37,813 bases of DNA from Isoptericola sp042668085 (GCF_042668085.1 NZ_JBHVBO010000024.1:1-37813), one strand, 5' to 3'. Counted from the stretch's first letter, positions 1-10,400 are shown. The notes: generated by a model not told the origin, from the sequence alone. A program made the numbers and translations.

Positions 1-169
1 GGCCGCCCCCGGCGCGCGCGAAGGCGTCGCCGACGCCGCGGGCGCCCGCGGCGAGGCGCCGCGTCGCGCGACGACGCGCGGGCACCGCCTCGGGCGTCAC
101 CTCGTCGGGGGCAGCCTCGCCGTCGGGAGCGACCGGGGCGTCGGGCTCCAGCTCCGTGGTGATGGTCAT
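1..169 (-). CDS. Start of a gene downstream of moxR, probably DUF58 family (partial)
   Basis: Only the first 56 codons are present; the gene runs off the left edge. The ATG at 169 is preceded by a good ribosome binding site (GGAGAA, five bases upstream). The visible N-terminus is hydrophilic: an acidic, Pro/Ala-rich stretch (MTITTELEPDAPVAPDGEAA) followed by an Arg/Ala-rich segment. It shows no domain by itself. It starts 37 bases after the moxR stop on the same strand, so it is almost certainly co-transcribed with moxR. In most bacteria the gene after a moxR of this type encodes a DUF58 (von Willebrand A-like) protein, and the product call rests only on that context. The coding region is likely; the family is a guess from synteny. 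Confidence 0.6.
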   Translation of the reverse strand, partial: MTITTELEPDAPVAPDGEAAPDEVTPEAVPARRRATRRLAAGARGVGDAFARAGGG

Positions 170-206
170 GAGTTCTCCGGGTCGGTTCGCGGGGTGGGTG
201 CTCCGG

Positions 207-1181
207 TCAGGCGGTCCGGCGCTCCTGGGGGGCGGCGACGTCGCTCAGGAGGCGGGAGATGGTCCCGTCGGCGGTCGCGCCCCCGAACTCCGCCTCGGCG
301 TCCAGCACCAGGCGGTGCGCCCACACGGGCTGCACGAGCTCCTTGACGTCGTCCGGCAGCACGTAGTTGCGCCCGTGGGCCGCGGCCCACACCTTCATGC
401 AGCGCACCAGGGCCAGCGCGCCACGCACGGAGACGCCGACGTGCACGTCCGCCGCCGCACGGGACTCCTCCGCCAGCCGGGAGACGTACTCGAGCACGGC
501 CGGGTCGACGTGGGTCGCGGCGGCGAGCGACGACATCTCCACCACCGCCTGCCCGGTGATGACCGGCTGCAGGCCGGCGCTCCGGTCCCGCACCGCGGAG
601 CCCGCGAGGATCTCGACCGTCGACGTGAGGTCCGGGTAGCCGATCGACGTCTTCATGAGGAAGCGGTCGAGCTGCGCCTCCGGCAGGCGGTACGTGCCGG
701 CCTGCTCGATCGGGTTCTGCGTCGCGATCACCATGAACGGGCTGCCCGCGGCGTGCGTGACGCCGTCGACCGTGACCTGGCCCTCCTCCATCACCTCGAG
801 GAGCGCCGACTGCGTCTTCGGCGAGGCGCGGTTGATCTCGTCCGCGAGCACGATGTTCGCGAAGATCGGACCCTTGTGGAACTCGAACGTGCCGGTCTTC
901 TGGTCGTAGATCGTCACGCCGGTCACGTCGGACGGCAGCAGGTCCGGCGTGAACTGGATGCGGTGGTTCGTGCCCTGGACGCTCGCCGCCATCGAGCGCG
1001 CGAGCATCGTCTTGCCGGTGCCCGGCGCGTCCTCCAGCAGCAGGTGCCCCTCCGCCAGCATGCACGTCAGCGCGAGGCGGATCTGGTTCTCCTTGCCGAG
1101 CACGGCCTGCGACACGTTGCCGACGATGCGGTCGAACGTCTGGGCGAACCAGCTCGCCTGCTCGGGGGTCATGGTGGTCAT
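207..1181 (-). CDS. MoxR-family AAA+ ATPase
   Basis: This 324-residue protein is a complete MoxR-type AAA+ ATPase. Walker A is at residues 51-58 (DAPGTGKT), Walker B at 111-115 (VLADE) and the sensor-1 Asn at 157 (VIATQNP), all in the usual order and spacing. MoxR ATPases act as chaperones that mature or assemble partner complexes, often with VWA/DUF58 proteins; the client here is unknown. The ATG at 1181 has a GGAGGA site eight bases upstream; a second in-frame ATG three codons later is less well placed. The gene begins 19 bases after the stop of a giant Ig/FN3 surface protein and is followed after 37 bases by a probable DUF58 gene, which suggests a role in producing or displaying that surface protein. 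Confidence 0.93.
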   Translation of the reverse strand: MTTMTPEQASWFAQTFDRIVGNVSQAVLGKENQIRLALTCMLAEGHLLLEDAPGTGKTMLARSMAASVQGTNHRIQFTPDLLPSDVTGVTIYDQKTGTFEFHKGPIFANIVLADEINRASPKTQSALLEVMEEGQVTVDGVTHAAGSPFMVIATQNPIEQAGTYRLPEAQLDRFLMKTSIGYPDLTSTVEILAGSAVRDRSAGLQPVITGQAVVEMSSLAAATHVDPAVLEYVSRLAEESRAAADVHVGVSVRGALALVRCMKVWAAAHGRNYVLPDDVKELVQPVWAHRLVLDAEAEFGGATADGTISRLLSDVAAPQERRTA

Positions 1182-1200
1182 GCGTCGATTCCTCCGTGGT

Positions 1201-4200
1201 TCACCAGGTCATCCTGGGGGTCGAGAAGCTCTGTCCGTTCACCGTGCCCGTGATCCACACCTGTTCTCCTGGTCCGCCGAAGTAGCACCAGGCGTCCTTC
1301 GGGCCGGCGTTCCCCGAGCCGTCGGTCCGTGCGCGGCTCCCGTCGGCCCAGTTCGTCTGCGTGTTGCCGCTGAACCCGTTGGTGGTCGACTGGCACGTGT
1401 ACCGGACGTCAGCGTTCGCGGGGGCGTCGCGGATCGTCAGGCTGAGCCACCGGCAGGACGAGTGCGTGCAGACGCCCCACCGGGTCTCGCCGACCGCGTT
1501 CGAGCCCTTGCCCACCGTGTACGTGGGCTGCGGTCTCGCGGCGGAGGTCCCGGACGCGCACTTCTCCGCGCTCTGGCCCGTCGTGTCGGTGGCCCGCACG
1601 CAGATCTGCTTGGTGTCGGAGTACCCGGCGGACACGGACTCGTTCGACCCGCTCTTCGCAGTGCTGGAGATCGCGCCGCTCACCTTGACCGAGATGTCGC
1701 GCCCGTTCGTGCTGGTGGACCACGAGAACGTCACCCGCTGGTCCTGCCCGCTCACCGCGCTCACGCTCGGGGTCGGAACCGGACCGTAGGGAGTCACTGC
1801 GTTCGAGTAGTCCGTCCAGGCGGAGCAGCCGCCGGCGTTGCAGGCCTTGACGCGGAACCGGTAGGAGGTGCCGTTCGACAGGCCGCCGTACGTCATCGAG
1901 GTGCCGGACGCCGTGGCCGACCCGCCCTTGTCCGTCTCGACCGTGTACGTCACCGCAGCGCCGTTGTCGTCCGACGCGCCCCAGGACACGTTGGCCTGGC
2001 CGCTCGTTCCCTTGACGCTCGCGCTCGGGGCACCGGGCACGGTCGGCTTGCCGTACGGCTTGACCGCGTTCGACTGGGGGCTGGTGCCGCCCTTGCCCGC
2101 CTTGTTCTCCGCGGTCACGGTGAACGTGTACTCCGACTTGGTGTCGAGGCCCTGGAACGTCGTCGACGTGCCCGACACCGTGCGCGTGTCGACCTTCGAG
2201 CCACCGCGGTAGACGTCGACGTGGTAGCTCTTCACAGCGTCGCCGTTGTCCTTGGGCGCGGGCCACGAGACGCCGATCTCGCCCCCGTCCGGCGCGATCT
2301 CCGAACCGGCACGCGTGGCCGTCGGCGCGCCCGGCGCATCCGGCGGCCCGGCCGGGATCTCCGATGTGGACCAGGCCCCCCAGTCGGACGGGTCGGGCGC
2401 GGAGTTCACGGCCTGCACGCGCACCTTGTAGGCCGTGCCGTTCGTCAGGCCCTCCCACACGATGCGCTCGCCGGTGACGCCCACCTTCTGCGTCGCACCG
2501 GACGCCGGGGCCGGGGAGATCTCGAGGTTCACCGAGGTGATCGGGGACCGGTCGGTGTACGACGCGTTGGCCCAGGTGACCGTGAGGGACCCGTCACCGA
2601 ACTCGAGGGACGGGGCCGCGGGCGGGTCCGGCTTCTCGTCGGGGCGTGCCTCGGCGGAGGTCGGCGACGACTTCGAGTCCCCGACCTCGTTCGTGGCCTG
2701 CACGGTGAACGTGTACGTGACGTTGTTCGTCAGGCCGCTGAGGGTGCACGTCGTAGTGGCGCACTCGAACGTGTCGCCCTGGCTGGAGGTCACGGTGTAC
2801 CCGGTGATCTCCGCGCCGTTGTTCTGCGGCGGCGTCCACGACAGCACGACCGTCTCCGAGCGCACCTCCTCCACCCGAGGCGTCGACGGCGCCTCGGGCA
2901 CGCCGAGCACGTTCACCATGACGCGGCCCTCGACCTCGCGGTCCGGGTCCTGTGTCGCGTCCTGGACGGTGTAACGCACCACCATCGTGCCCACGAAGTC
3001 GGACTTCGGGGTCACCACGACGGAGTCGCCGTCGACGACCGTGCCGCCACGGCCGGTCTCCACCACCGGCTGCCCGACGATCTTCAGCGGGCCGCGGTCG
3101 GAGAACGGGTTCGAGTCGTTCGCGAGGACCGGGACGGAGACCGCCTTGCCCTGATGCGCGTCGTCCACGCGGTCCTCGACCGCGCGTGCCAGCGGCCTGG
3201 TCGACGCCACGACGGTGACGGTCAGCTCGCCGTCTACGGGCGGGTGTTCGTCGTCGGTGACCGTATAAGGAACGGTGAGGACGGTCCCCTTGGCCACCTC
3301 CGGCTGGGCCTCAAGCGTCACGCGCGGCCCGGACAGGGTCGCGCCGAGTCCGCCGGGCAGCCCGCCGAGCTGGAACCGCAGCTCGTCGCCGTCCGGGTCC
3401 TTCGCGAACCGGCCCAGGTCGACGACGCTCTCCTCGCCGGCCGCGACCTCGCCCGACGGCTTGCCGGGCTCGGGCGGCAGGTTCTCCGGCGGCAGCACCG
3501 TGATCGGCAGGGTCAGCAGCGCGACGGCGCCCTCCGGGTCGTCCACCGACGTGCCGTCGGTGACCTCGAACGTCACGGAGGCGGGGCCGTCGTACTCCGC
3601 GCGCGGCGTGTACGTCAGCGCGGTCTCGCTGGTCACCTTCGCCGCGCCCTCGGTCGCGGTGACCTGGTCCTCGGTGGTGAGCCGCGGGGTGCGGCCCTCC
3701 ACGACGAGCACGTGGTCGGTGATGTCGATGTCGAGCGACTCGCCCGAGACGACCTCGAGCGGGGCCTGACCCGGCTTGAGGATCGGCTTGGTCGACTCCA
3801 TGCCCGGCACGACGACGAACGCCTTCGCGGCGAGCCCGTCCACGTCGGTGACGGTGTAGGTGATGACCTGGCGGGTGCGGGTCAGGGGGATCTCGAGCTC
3901 GCCGTCGGCGGTGACCGCCACCCCGGCCGACGTCGCGCGGTCGTCGACGGAGATCTCGAGGTCGTCCACCGCGCCGTCCGGGTCCTCGTCGTTGTCGAGC
4001 ACGGGCACGGTGACCGCCGTCTGCCCGAGGATGCTCGCCACGGGCACCGAGTCGTCACGCGCGATCGGGCGCAGCAGCGGGGCGTCCGCCGCCACCGTGA
4101 CGCTCACCGACGCCGACGCCCGCGCGGCGTACGTGTCCTCGATCGCGTAGAAGAAGGTGTACGTGCCCTCGTCGGCCGGCGTGCGCACCACGATGCGGTC

Positions 4201-7200
4201 GTCGCTCACCTCGGCCTTGAGATCCTCGCCGCCCTCGACGGCGCCGGGCACGAGCCCGATGACGTCGCCGTCCGGGTCGGCGTCGTTCGCCAGGGCCGGC
4301 ACCGCCACGCGACGCTCGGGCCGCACGGTGACCTCGTCGTCGGCGGCCACCGGCGGCTGGTTGGTCTCCGGGGGCTGCGCGATGCCGACGCGCACGACCC
4401 CGGTCGCGACCTCGCCGCGCGCGTCCTGCACGGTGTACCGGAACGAGTCGCTGCCCTTGGCGTTCTTGCCCGCCTCGTAGTCGACGTACCCGTCGACCAC
4501 CTCGGCCCGCCCTTGGGTCGGCCCGGTGGCCAGGCCCGTGAGCTGCACCGAGTCGCCGTCCGGGTCGATGCCGTCCAGCGGCACCGGGATGCGCGTGGTG
4601 CCGCCCGACAGCACGCGCGCCTCGACGTCCTGCGGCACGGGGGCGGCGTTCTCCTTGCCGCCGCGGATGTGGATCGTGACCTGGGCGGAGTCCTCCTGCC
4701 CGTTCGGGTCGCGCACCTTGTAGATCGCGTAGGCCGTGCCCTGCTCGGCCCCGGCACGGAAGCGCAGGCGCCCCTCCGAGACGAACAGCTCGCCCTGCCC
4801 CGGGTCGACGGACTGCTCCAGCTCGTCGTCGAGCGTGAGCTCCAGGCCGTCCGGGTGGGTGTCGTTGTCCAGCACGTCGATGTTCACGTAGTCGCCGGCG
4901 CGCACCGTGACCTCGTCGGCGGCCGCGTTCGGCGGCTGCAGTCGGTCCGGGGGCGGCACCGGCAGCACCCGCACCTCGCCGGTCGCGGTCTCGGTGCCGT
5001 TGGAGACGGTGTACTCGAGCACGACCGCCTCGGCGAGGCGCCGCGTCTCGGTGACCCGCAGCATCTGGTGCGACAGGACGGCCACGCTGAGACCCGAGTC
5101 GTCCGGCACCCGCACCGACTGCACCACAAGCACGCCGCCTGCGGGGTCGGTGTCGTTCGCCAGCACGTCGACGAGGGTCGAGCCGCCCGCGGGCAGGAGC
5201 GCCGTGTCCGCCACGACGACCGGCGCCCCGGACGCCTCGTCCGGGTCCTGCACGTCGACGCGCACCACGCCGGTGGTGGACGCCGGCCCGTCCGTCACCT
5301 GGTAGAGCACGTCGTAGGACTTCGGCTCCTGCGCCAGGAACGTGAACGTGCCCGCGTCGTAGTTGCGGGTGATCTCCGCGGGCGCGGCGTCGCTGACGTT
5401 CGTCAGGCGCAGGTCGTCGCCGTTGGGGTCGGAGTCGTTCTTCAGCGGCTCGATCGTGATCGGCTGGCCGGCGGTCACCACCACGTGGTCCCCCACGGCG
5501 ACCGGCGGCTCCTGGCCGTCGAGCACGTCCACCCACAGCGTGCCCTCGACGACGCCGCCGAGGCCGTCGCCGACGGTCACCGTCACCTTCTTGCGACCGG
5601 TCGACGAACCGCCGTCGCGGAACTCGACGGTGCCGTCCGGGTAGGCGCGCACCTCGTCGCCCTGCACGGTCGGGTCCGCGGTGGCGAGGTAGACGTCGTC
5701 GCCGTCGGGGTCGCGGAAGAACGGGAGCACCTTGATCTGCGCCGTGCCGCCCTGCTGCACCCGCAGCACCGGCTCGCCGGTCTGCTCGGGCTTCTCGTTC
5801 TCCGACAGCGGGACCACCCGCAGCGACACCTTCCCCTCGTCGGTGCCGCCCCGGCCGTCGGAGACCTCGTAGGTGAACGACGCCGAACCGGTGGCATCCG
5901 CCGGCACGACGGCCTGCAGCGCCTTGCCGCCCAGCACCTGCTGCACGGTGATGCCCTCGGGCTGGTCGCCCGACAGGCGTGCCGTGATGACGTCTCCGTC
6001 GGGGTCGAGGTCGTTGGCCAGGACGTCGAGCAGGGTGGTCCGGCCCGGGCGGACGCCGAACGAGTCGTCGTTCGCCTCGGGCGGGTCCTGCTTCTCCCGG
6101 TCCACGACCGTGTTGTCGACCAGCTCCGGCTTCGCGTCCTCGGCGTCCTCGTCCTGGCCCTCGGCACGCTCGGGGAGCTTGATGTCCCAGTCGTCGACCT
6201 TCTCGTACTCGTCCAGCGCCATCCACAGCGTGCCCGCGGTGAGGTCGTTGAGCACCACGTTGTCGCGGTTCACCCGGTACTCCAGCTCCGTGGACTGGTC
6301 GATGCCCTCGAGCACCTCGTCCACGTCGCGGTCCGTACCCTCGCAGTCGCGCACGATCTGCCCCGTGCCGGACCACGCGCCGTACAGGCAGCCCCCCAGC
6401 TGCACCGGCTGCGCGGGCGAACCGGTCGCCTGGCGCTGGGTCGCGGCGCCGCCGCCGAGCGGCTGCAGCACCAGGGCGCCCGACGTCGCGTACGCCACCG
6501 ACCCGGTGTCCGCGCCCGGCAGCTGCAGCTGCGCACCCTGCGCGTCGGCGACGGCCACGACCTCCCCGCCGGGCAGGCGCAGGCGGCCCGACGTGCGGTC
6601 GAGGATCACGACGTCGTCGCCGACCGTCGTGAGCACGACGTCGTCGCCCTCTCTCAGCAGGTCCAGCGTCGAGGTCTGCGGCTGCCCGCCGGGCTCGATG
6701 GTCCACAGCACGTCCCGGCTCGGCACCACCGCGAACGTCGTGCCGGACTCGGAGACGACGACCTCCGCAGCCCCGGCGAGCTCCGCGGTCGGCTTTGCCT
6801 CCTCGGTGTTCAGGCCGGGGAACCGGTCGAGCGTCGTGACCCACAGCGCGCCGGACTCGTCGTCCACCACCGCCGCGCGGCCGCCGCCCATGGCGACCTG
6901 GGCGCCGGCGGGAACCTTGGTGGTGGACGCGAACTTCAGCCGCGCGACGTCCACCACGCTGGCGCTCGACGAGCCGTCGTCGGCCACCAGCACCTGCCCG
7001 GCCTGCTGGTCGACGTCGAAGGCTGAGCTGCCCGCGAGCAACGTGCCGTCGAGGGCCTTGGCGTCGGTGTTGAACCGCCCCACGAGGCCGGAGGCCTGGT
7101 TGGTGACCCAGACACCGGAGTCGTTGAGATCGACGTCGGCCGTGGCCTCGCCGTCGTACAGGACGGCGGCGGCGACCACGCCCGCGGACAGCGCGAGGAC

Positions 7201-7257
7201 GACCGTCGTCGCGATGCTGGAGCGACGGTCGCCGCGCAAGCGCGTGAGCACGCTCAA
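1201..7257 (-). CDS. Giant membrane-anchored Ig-like/fibronectin type III surface protein (copy 1)
   Basis: This is a protein of about 2,018 residues. Residues 5-12 are basic and 14-34 form one hydrophobic helix, fitting a signal anchor with the rest outside the cell. Residues 45-355 contain repeated W-V-T/L-W-T strand motifs, suggesting a beta-propeller-like head, with conserved Cys290 and Cys305. From about 393 to 1450 there are roughly eleven Ig/cadherin-like repeats marked by LANDxDPDGD motifs. Five fibronectin type III repeats follow (about 1450-1905), then a C-terminal domain from about 1912 with four Cys. No LPXTG sorting signal is present. The start is proposed as TTG at 7257 because the paralogue at 7409 has TTG at the same position after the same GGGGGA; GTG at 7251 is an alternative. 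It heads a run with moxR. A role as adhesin or surface stalk is inferred; no enzyme motif was seen. Confidence 0.88.
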   Translation of the reverse strand: MSVLTRLRGDRRSSIATTVVLALSAGVVAAAVLYDGEATADVDLNDSGVWVTNQASGLVGRFNTDAKALDGTLLAGSSAFDVDQQAGQVLVADDGSSSASVVDVARLKFASTTKVPAGAQVAMGGGRAAVVDDESGALWVTTLDRFPGLNTEEAKPTAELAGAAEVVVSESGTTFAVVPSRDVLWTIEPGGQPQTSTLDLLREGDDVVLTTVGDDVVILDRTSGRLRLPGGEVVAVADAQGAQLQLPGADTGSVAYATSGALVLQPLGGGAATQRQATGSPAQPVQLGGCLYGAWSGTGQIVRDCEGTDRDVDEVLEGIDQSTELEYRVNRDNVVLNDLTAGTLWMALDEYEKVDDWDIKLPERAEGQDEDAEDAKPELVDNTVVDREKQDPPEANDDSFGVRPGRTTLLDVLANDLDPDGDVITARLSGDQPEGITVQQVLGGKALQAVVPADATGSASFTYEVSDGRGGTDEGKVSLRVVPLSENEKPEQTGEPVLRVQQGGTAQIKVLPFFRDPDGDDVYLATADPTVQGDEVRAYPDGTVEFRDGGSSTGRKKVTVTVGDGLGGVVEGTLWVDVLDGQEPPVAVGDHVVVTAGQPITIEPLKNDSDPNGDDLRLTNVSDAAPAEITRNYDAGTFTFLAQEPKSYDVLYQVTDGPASTTGVVRVDVQDPDEASGAPVVVADTALLPAGGSTLVDVLANDTDPAGGVLVVQSVRVPDDSGLSVAVLSHQMLRVTETRRLAEAVVLEYTVSNGTETATGEVRVLPVPPPDRLQPPNAAADEVTVRAGDYVNIDVLDNDTHPDGLELTLDDELEQSVDPGQGELFVSEGRLRFRAGAEQGTAYAIYKVRDPNGQEDSAQVTIHIRGGKENAAPVPQDVEARVLSGGTTRIPVPLDGIDPDGDSVQLTGLATGPTQGRAEVVDGYVDYEAGKNAKGSDSFRYTVQDARGEVATGVVRVGIAQPPETNQPPVAADDEVTVRPERRVAVPALANDADPDGDVIGLVPGAVEGGEDLKAEVSDDRIVVRTPADEGTYTFFYAIEDTYAARASASVSVTVAADAPLLRPIARDDSVPVASILGQTAVTVPVLDNDEDPDGAVDDLEISVDDRATSAGVAVTADGELEIPLTRTRQVITYTVTDVDGLAAKAFVVVPGMESTKPILKPGQAPLEVVSGESLDIDITDHVLVVEGRTPRLTTEDQVTATEGAAKVTSETALTYTPRAEYDGPASVTFEVTDGTSVDDPEGAVALLTLPITVLPPENLPPEPGKPSGEVAAGEESVVDLGRFAKDPDGDELRFQLGGLPGGLGATLSGPRVTLEAQPEVAKGTVLTVPYTVTDDEHPPVDGELTVTVVASTRPLARAVEDRVDDAHQGKAVSVPVLANDSNPFSDRGPLKIVGQPVVETGRGGTVVDGDSVVVTPKSDFVGTMVVRYTVQDATQDPDREVEGRVMVNVLGVPEAPSTPRVEEVRSETVVLSWTPPQNNGAEITGYTVTSSQGDTFECATTTCTLSGLTNNVTYTFTVQATNEVGDSKSSPTSAEARPDEKPDPPAAPSLEFGDGSLTVTWANASYTDRSPITSVNLEISPAPASGATQKVGVTGERIVWEGLTNGTAYKVRVQAVNSAPDPSDWGAWSTSEIPAGPPDAPGAPTATRAGSEIAPDGGEIGVSWPAPKDNGDAVKSYHVDVYRGGSKVDTRTVSGTSTTFQGLDTKSEYTFTVTAENKAGKGGTSPQSNAVKPYGKPTVPGAPSASVKGTSGQANVSWGASDDNGAAVTYTVETDKGGSATASGTSMTYGGLSNGTSYRFRVKACNAGGCSAWTDYSNAVTPYGPVPTPSVSAVSGQDQRVTFSWSTSTNGRDISVKVSGAISSTAKSGSNESVSAGYSDTKQICVRATDTTGQSAEKCASGTSAARPQPTYTVGKGSNAVGETRWGVCTHSSCRWLSLTIRDAPANADVRYTCQSTTNGFSGNTQTNWADGSRARTDGSGNAGPKDAWCYFGGPGEQVWITGTVNGQSFSTPRMTW

Positions 7258-7322
7258 GATTTCCCCCGATGTGATGGCGCCCCCGGCCGACAGCCTCCGT
7301 CGGCGGCACTCAGCGCCCGCAC

Positions 7323-7328
7323 AGGATA
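7323..7328 (-). promoter_or_regulatory. Possible -10 element for giant gene copy 1
   Basis: TATCCT on the minus strand lies about 65 bases upstream of the proposed TTG start. The equivalent place upstream of copy 2 keeps the pattern GAA-N2-CTGGC-N2-CCTG but not the TATCCT hexamer. No convincing -35 box is visible. This is weak, motif-level evidence only. Confidence 0.3.
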
Positions 7329-7365
7329 GCCAGGCTTCACCCGCGGGGGACAGCCGTTCCCACCC

Positions 7366-7397
7366 TGCGGGCATGGGGAGAGGTCCCCATGCCCGCA
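7366..7397. promoter_or_regulatory. Perfect 13-bp inverted repeat upstream of giant gene copy 1 (operator or hairpin)
   Basis: TGCGGGCATGGGG (7366-7378), a six-base spacer, and CCCCATGCCCGCA (7385-7397) form a perfect palindrome. It lies 11 bases after the stop of giant gene copy 2 and about 110 bases before the start of copy 1. The same 13-mer occurs upstream of copy 2 (13597-13609). As a hairpin it could act as a terminator for copy 2, but no T-run follows. As DNA it looks like a regulator site shared by the two genes. Confidence 0.6.
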
Positions 7398-7408
7398 CGA
7401 GGACGGTG

Positions 7409-10400
7409 TCACCAGGTCGACGCGGCGTACCGCTTGCCGTCGATCACCACGGCGACCTTGGTGCCCTTGTACCCGTAGAAGCAGTCGAGCTGGAAGGTCT
7501 GGTCGCCCGAGAACGACCTGGTGAAGCCCGGCCCGCCCGGGGTCGTCCACACCTTGCTGCCGTCCATGATGATGTTGTGCCAGCCCGCCGTGGAGTCGGG
7601 GTTGTTGCCCGACCAGCACTCGACCCGGTGCGAGCCGCCCGGGAAGTTCTTCACGGTGACCTTGAAGAAGTTGCAGTTGCCGGAGCTGCAGCCGTTGCGC
7701 ACGCCCGTCGACCCGCCGGGGCTGACCGTCGCCGTCGGCGTCGGCGTCGTCCCCGAGTCGTTGCCCCACGAGCCGCAGCCCGCGGCGTTGCAGGCCCGCG
7801 CCTGCAGGGCGAACGTCGTGCCGGTCTTCTTCGCGGTCTTCACGGTGAACGGGAACCCCGACTTCGTCCCGCTGCCGGTCTGCCCGCTCGTGAACCGGTA
7901 CTCGACGCGGGTGATCGCGTTGCCGCCGTTCGACGCCGGCGCGGTGACCCGGAACTGCCCCTGCTCGGCCGACAGACGCGACCAGGTGACCCCTGGTGCG
8001 CCCGGCACGGTGTACGGCTTCACCGAGCCGGACGGCCCCGCCCAGGCGGAGCAGCCCGCCTGGTTGCACGCGCGGACCCTGAACGTGTAGGACGTGCCGT
8101 TGCGCAGGCCCGTGTAGACCATCGAGGTCTTGGCGGTCTCCTTCGTCCCGGCCTGGTTGGCCTGCACCTGGTACGTCACGGGGTTGCCGTTGGCGTCCGC
8201 CGCCCCCCAGGAGACGGCCGCCCGGCCGCTGGTGTTGTCGGCCAGCGTCGCAGCGGGCTTGCCGGGGCTGCCCGGCTTTCCGAACGGCGTGACCTTGTTG
8301 GACTGCGGGCTGCTCGCCCCCTTGCCGGCCTTGTTCTCCGCCGTGACCGCGAACGTGTAGGTGGACTTCGGGTCCAGGCCCTCGAGGTCGATCGAGGTGC
8401 TGGTCGTCGTCTCCGTGGACACCTTCTGCCCACCCTTGAAGACGTCCACGAAGTACGTCTTCACGGCGTCGCCGTTGGTGGCCGGCGCCTTCCACGCGAC
8501 GTGCACCTGACCGCCCAGCGGCGTGTCGACGCGCGCAGCGCTCGGGGCCGCCGGAGCCTCCGGCGGGCCCGCCGGCACCATGCTCGTCGACCAGGCGCCC
8601 CAGTCCGACGGGTCCGGCGCCGAGTTCACGGCCCGCACGCGCACCTTGTAGGCCGTCCCGTTCGTCAGGCCCTCCCACACGATGCGCTCGCCCGTGACGC
8701 CGACCTTCTGCGTCTGGCCCGACGCGGGCGCCGGCGAGATCTCCAGGTCGACGGAGGTGATGGGCGACCGGTCGGTGTACGTCGCGTTGTCCCACGTCAC
8801 GACGAGGGAGCCGTCACCGAACTCGAGCTGCGGCGCGGCCGGCGGGTCCGGCTTCTCGTCCGGACGCGCCTCCGCCGACGGCGGGGACTTCTCCGAGGGA
8901 CCCACGGCGTTGTTCGCCACCACGGTGAACGTGTAGGTGACGTTGTTGGTCAGCCCGTCGAGCGTGCACGTGGTCGTGTCGCACTCGAACGCGTCCCCCT
9001 GGTTCGACGTCACCGTGTAGCCGGTGATCTCCGCGCCGTTGTTCTGCGGCGGCGTCCAGGAGAGCACGACCGTCTCGGACCGCACCTCCTCCACCTGCGG
9101 CGTCGACGGAGCCTCGGGAGCGCCCAGCACGTTGATCGTGATCCGGCCCTCCACCTGGCGGTCGGGGTCCTGGGTGGCGTCCTGCACGGTGTAGCGCACC
9201 ACCATCGTCCCGACGTAGTCGTCCGCCGGGGTGACGACCACCTGGTCGCCGTCCGTCGTGGCCTGCGCCACCCCCGTCTCGACGATGGCGTCGCCCACGA
9301 GCTCCAGCGGGCCGCGGTCGGCGAAGGGGTTCGAGTCGTTGGCCAGCACCGGCACCGAGACCGCCTCGCCCTGGTGGGCGTCGTCGACCGTGTCGTCGAC
9401 CGCCCGCGCCAGCGGACGGGTGGAGGCGACGACGGTCACGCGCATCTCCCCTTCCACGGGCGGGTTCTCGTCGTCGGTCACCGTGAACGGCACGGTCAGC
9501 TCGGTTCCCTGGGGGATCTCCGGGGACGCCTCGAGCGTGACCCGGGTGCCCGACAGCGTCGCGCCGATCCCGTCGGGCAGGCCGCCCAGCTCGAACCGCA
9601 GCTCGTCGCCGTCCGGGTCCTTCGCGAACCGGCCCAGGTCGACGGTGCTCTCCTCGCCCGCCGCGACCTCGCCGGACGGCGAGCCCGGCTCGGGCGGCAG
9701 GTTGTCCGGGGGCAGCACGGTGATCGGCAGCGTCAGCACCGCCGTGTGGCCCTCGGGGTCGTCGGGGCTCCTCCCGTCCGTGACCTCGAAGGTCACGCCC
9801 GCGGGGCCGGTGAACCCCTCGCGCGGCGTGTACGTCATCGTCGTGGTGCCGGTGACCTCGGCGTTGCCCTCCAGCCCCTGGACCTGGTCCGCCGTCGTCA
9901 GTCGGGGGCTGCGCCCCTCCACGACGAGCACGTGGTCGGCGATGTCGATGTCGAGCGACTCGCCCGCGACCACCTCGAGCGGCGCCTGGCCGGGCGCCAG
10001 GATCGGCTGCACGGACGTCAGGCCCGGGACGACGACGAAGGCCTTCGCGGCCTGCCCGTCCACGTCGGTGACGGTGTAGGTGATGACCTGACGCTGCTCG
10101 GCGAGGGTCACGGCGACCTCGCCCTGGGGGGTCACGGTGGCGTTCGACGACGTCGCCTCCACGGTCAGGTCGTCCGCGGCGCCGTCCGGGTCCTCGTCGT
10201 TGTCGAGGACGGGGACGGTCACGGACGTCTTGCCCAGCAGGTCCGCCACGGGCACCGTGTCGTCCCGCGCGACCGGCGGCAGCAGCGGCGCGTCCTCGGC
10301 GACCGTGACGCTCACCGAGGCGGAGCCCCGCGCCGCGTAGGTGTCCTCGATCGCGTAGAAGAACGTGGAGGTGCCCTCGTCCCCGGGGGTGTGCACGAGG

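Noticed and set aside
949..7026. Plus-strand open frame of about 2,000 codons opposite giant gene copy 1
   Set aside because: It is a shadow created by strong G/C third-position bias. Its translation is Arg/Val/Gly-rich without domains, while the minus strand encodes clear Ig/FN3 repeats.
7366..7397. Simple intrinsic terminator for giant gene copy 2
   Set aside because: The hairpin follows the stop closely but has no T-run, and one arm is conserved as sequence upstream of both giant genes, so I list it as regulatory instead.
7731..7752. Tandem GTCGGC repeat
   Set aside because: It encodes a Pro-Thr-rich linker in giant gene copy 2 and is too short to be a meaningful repeat array.
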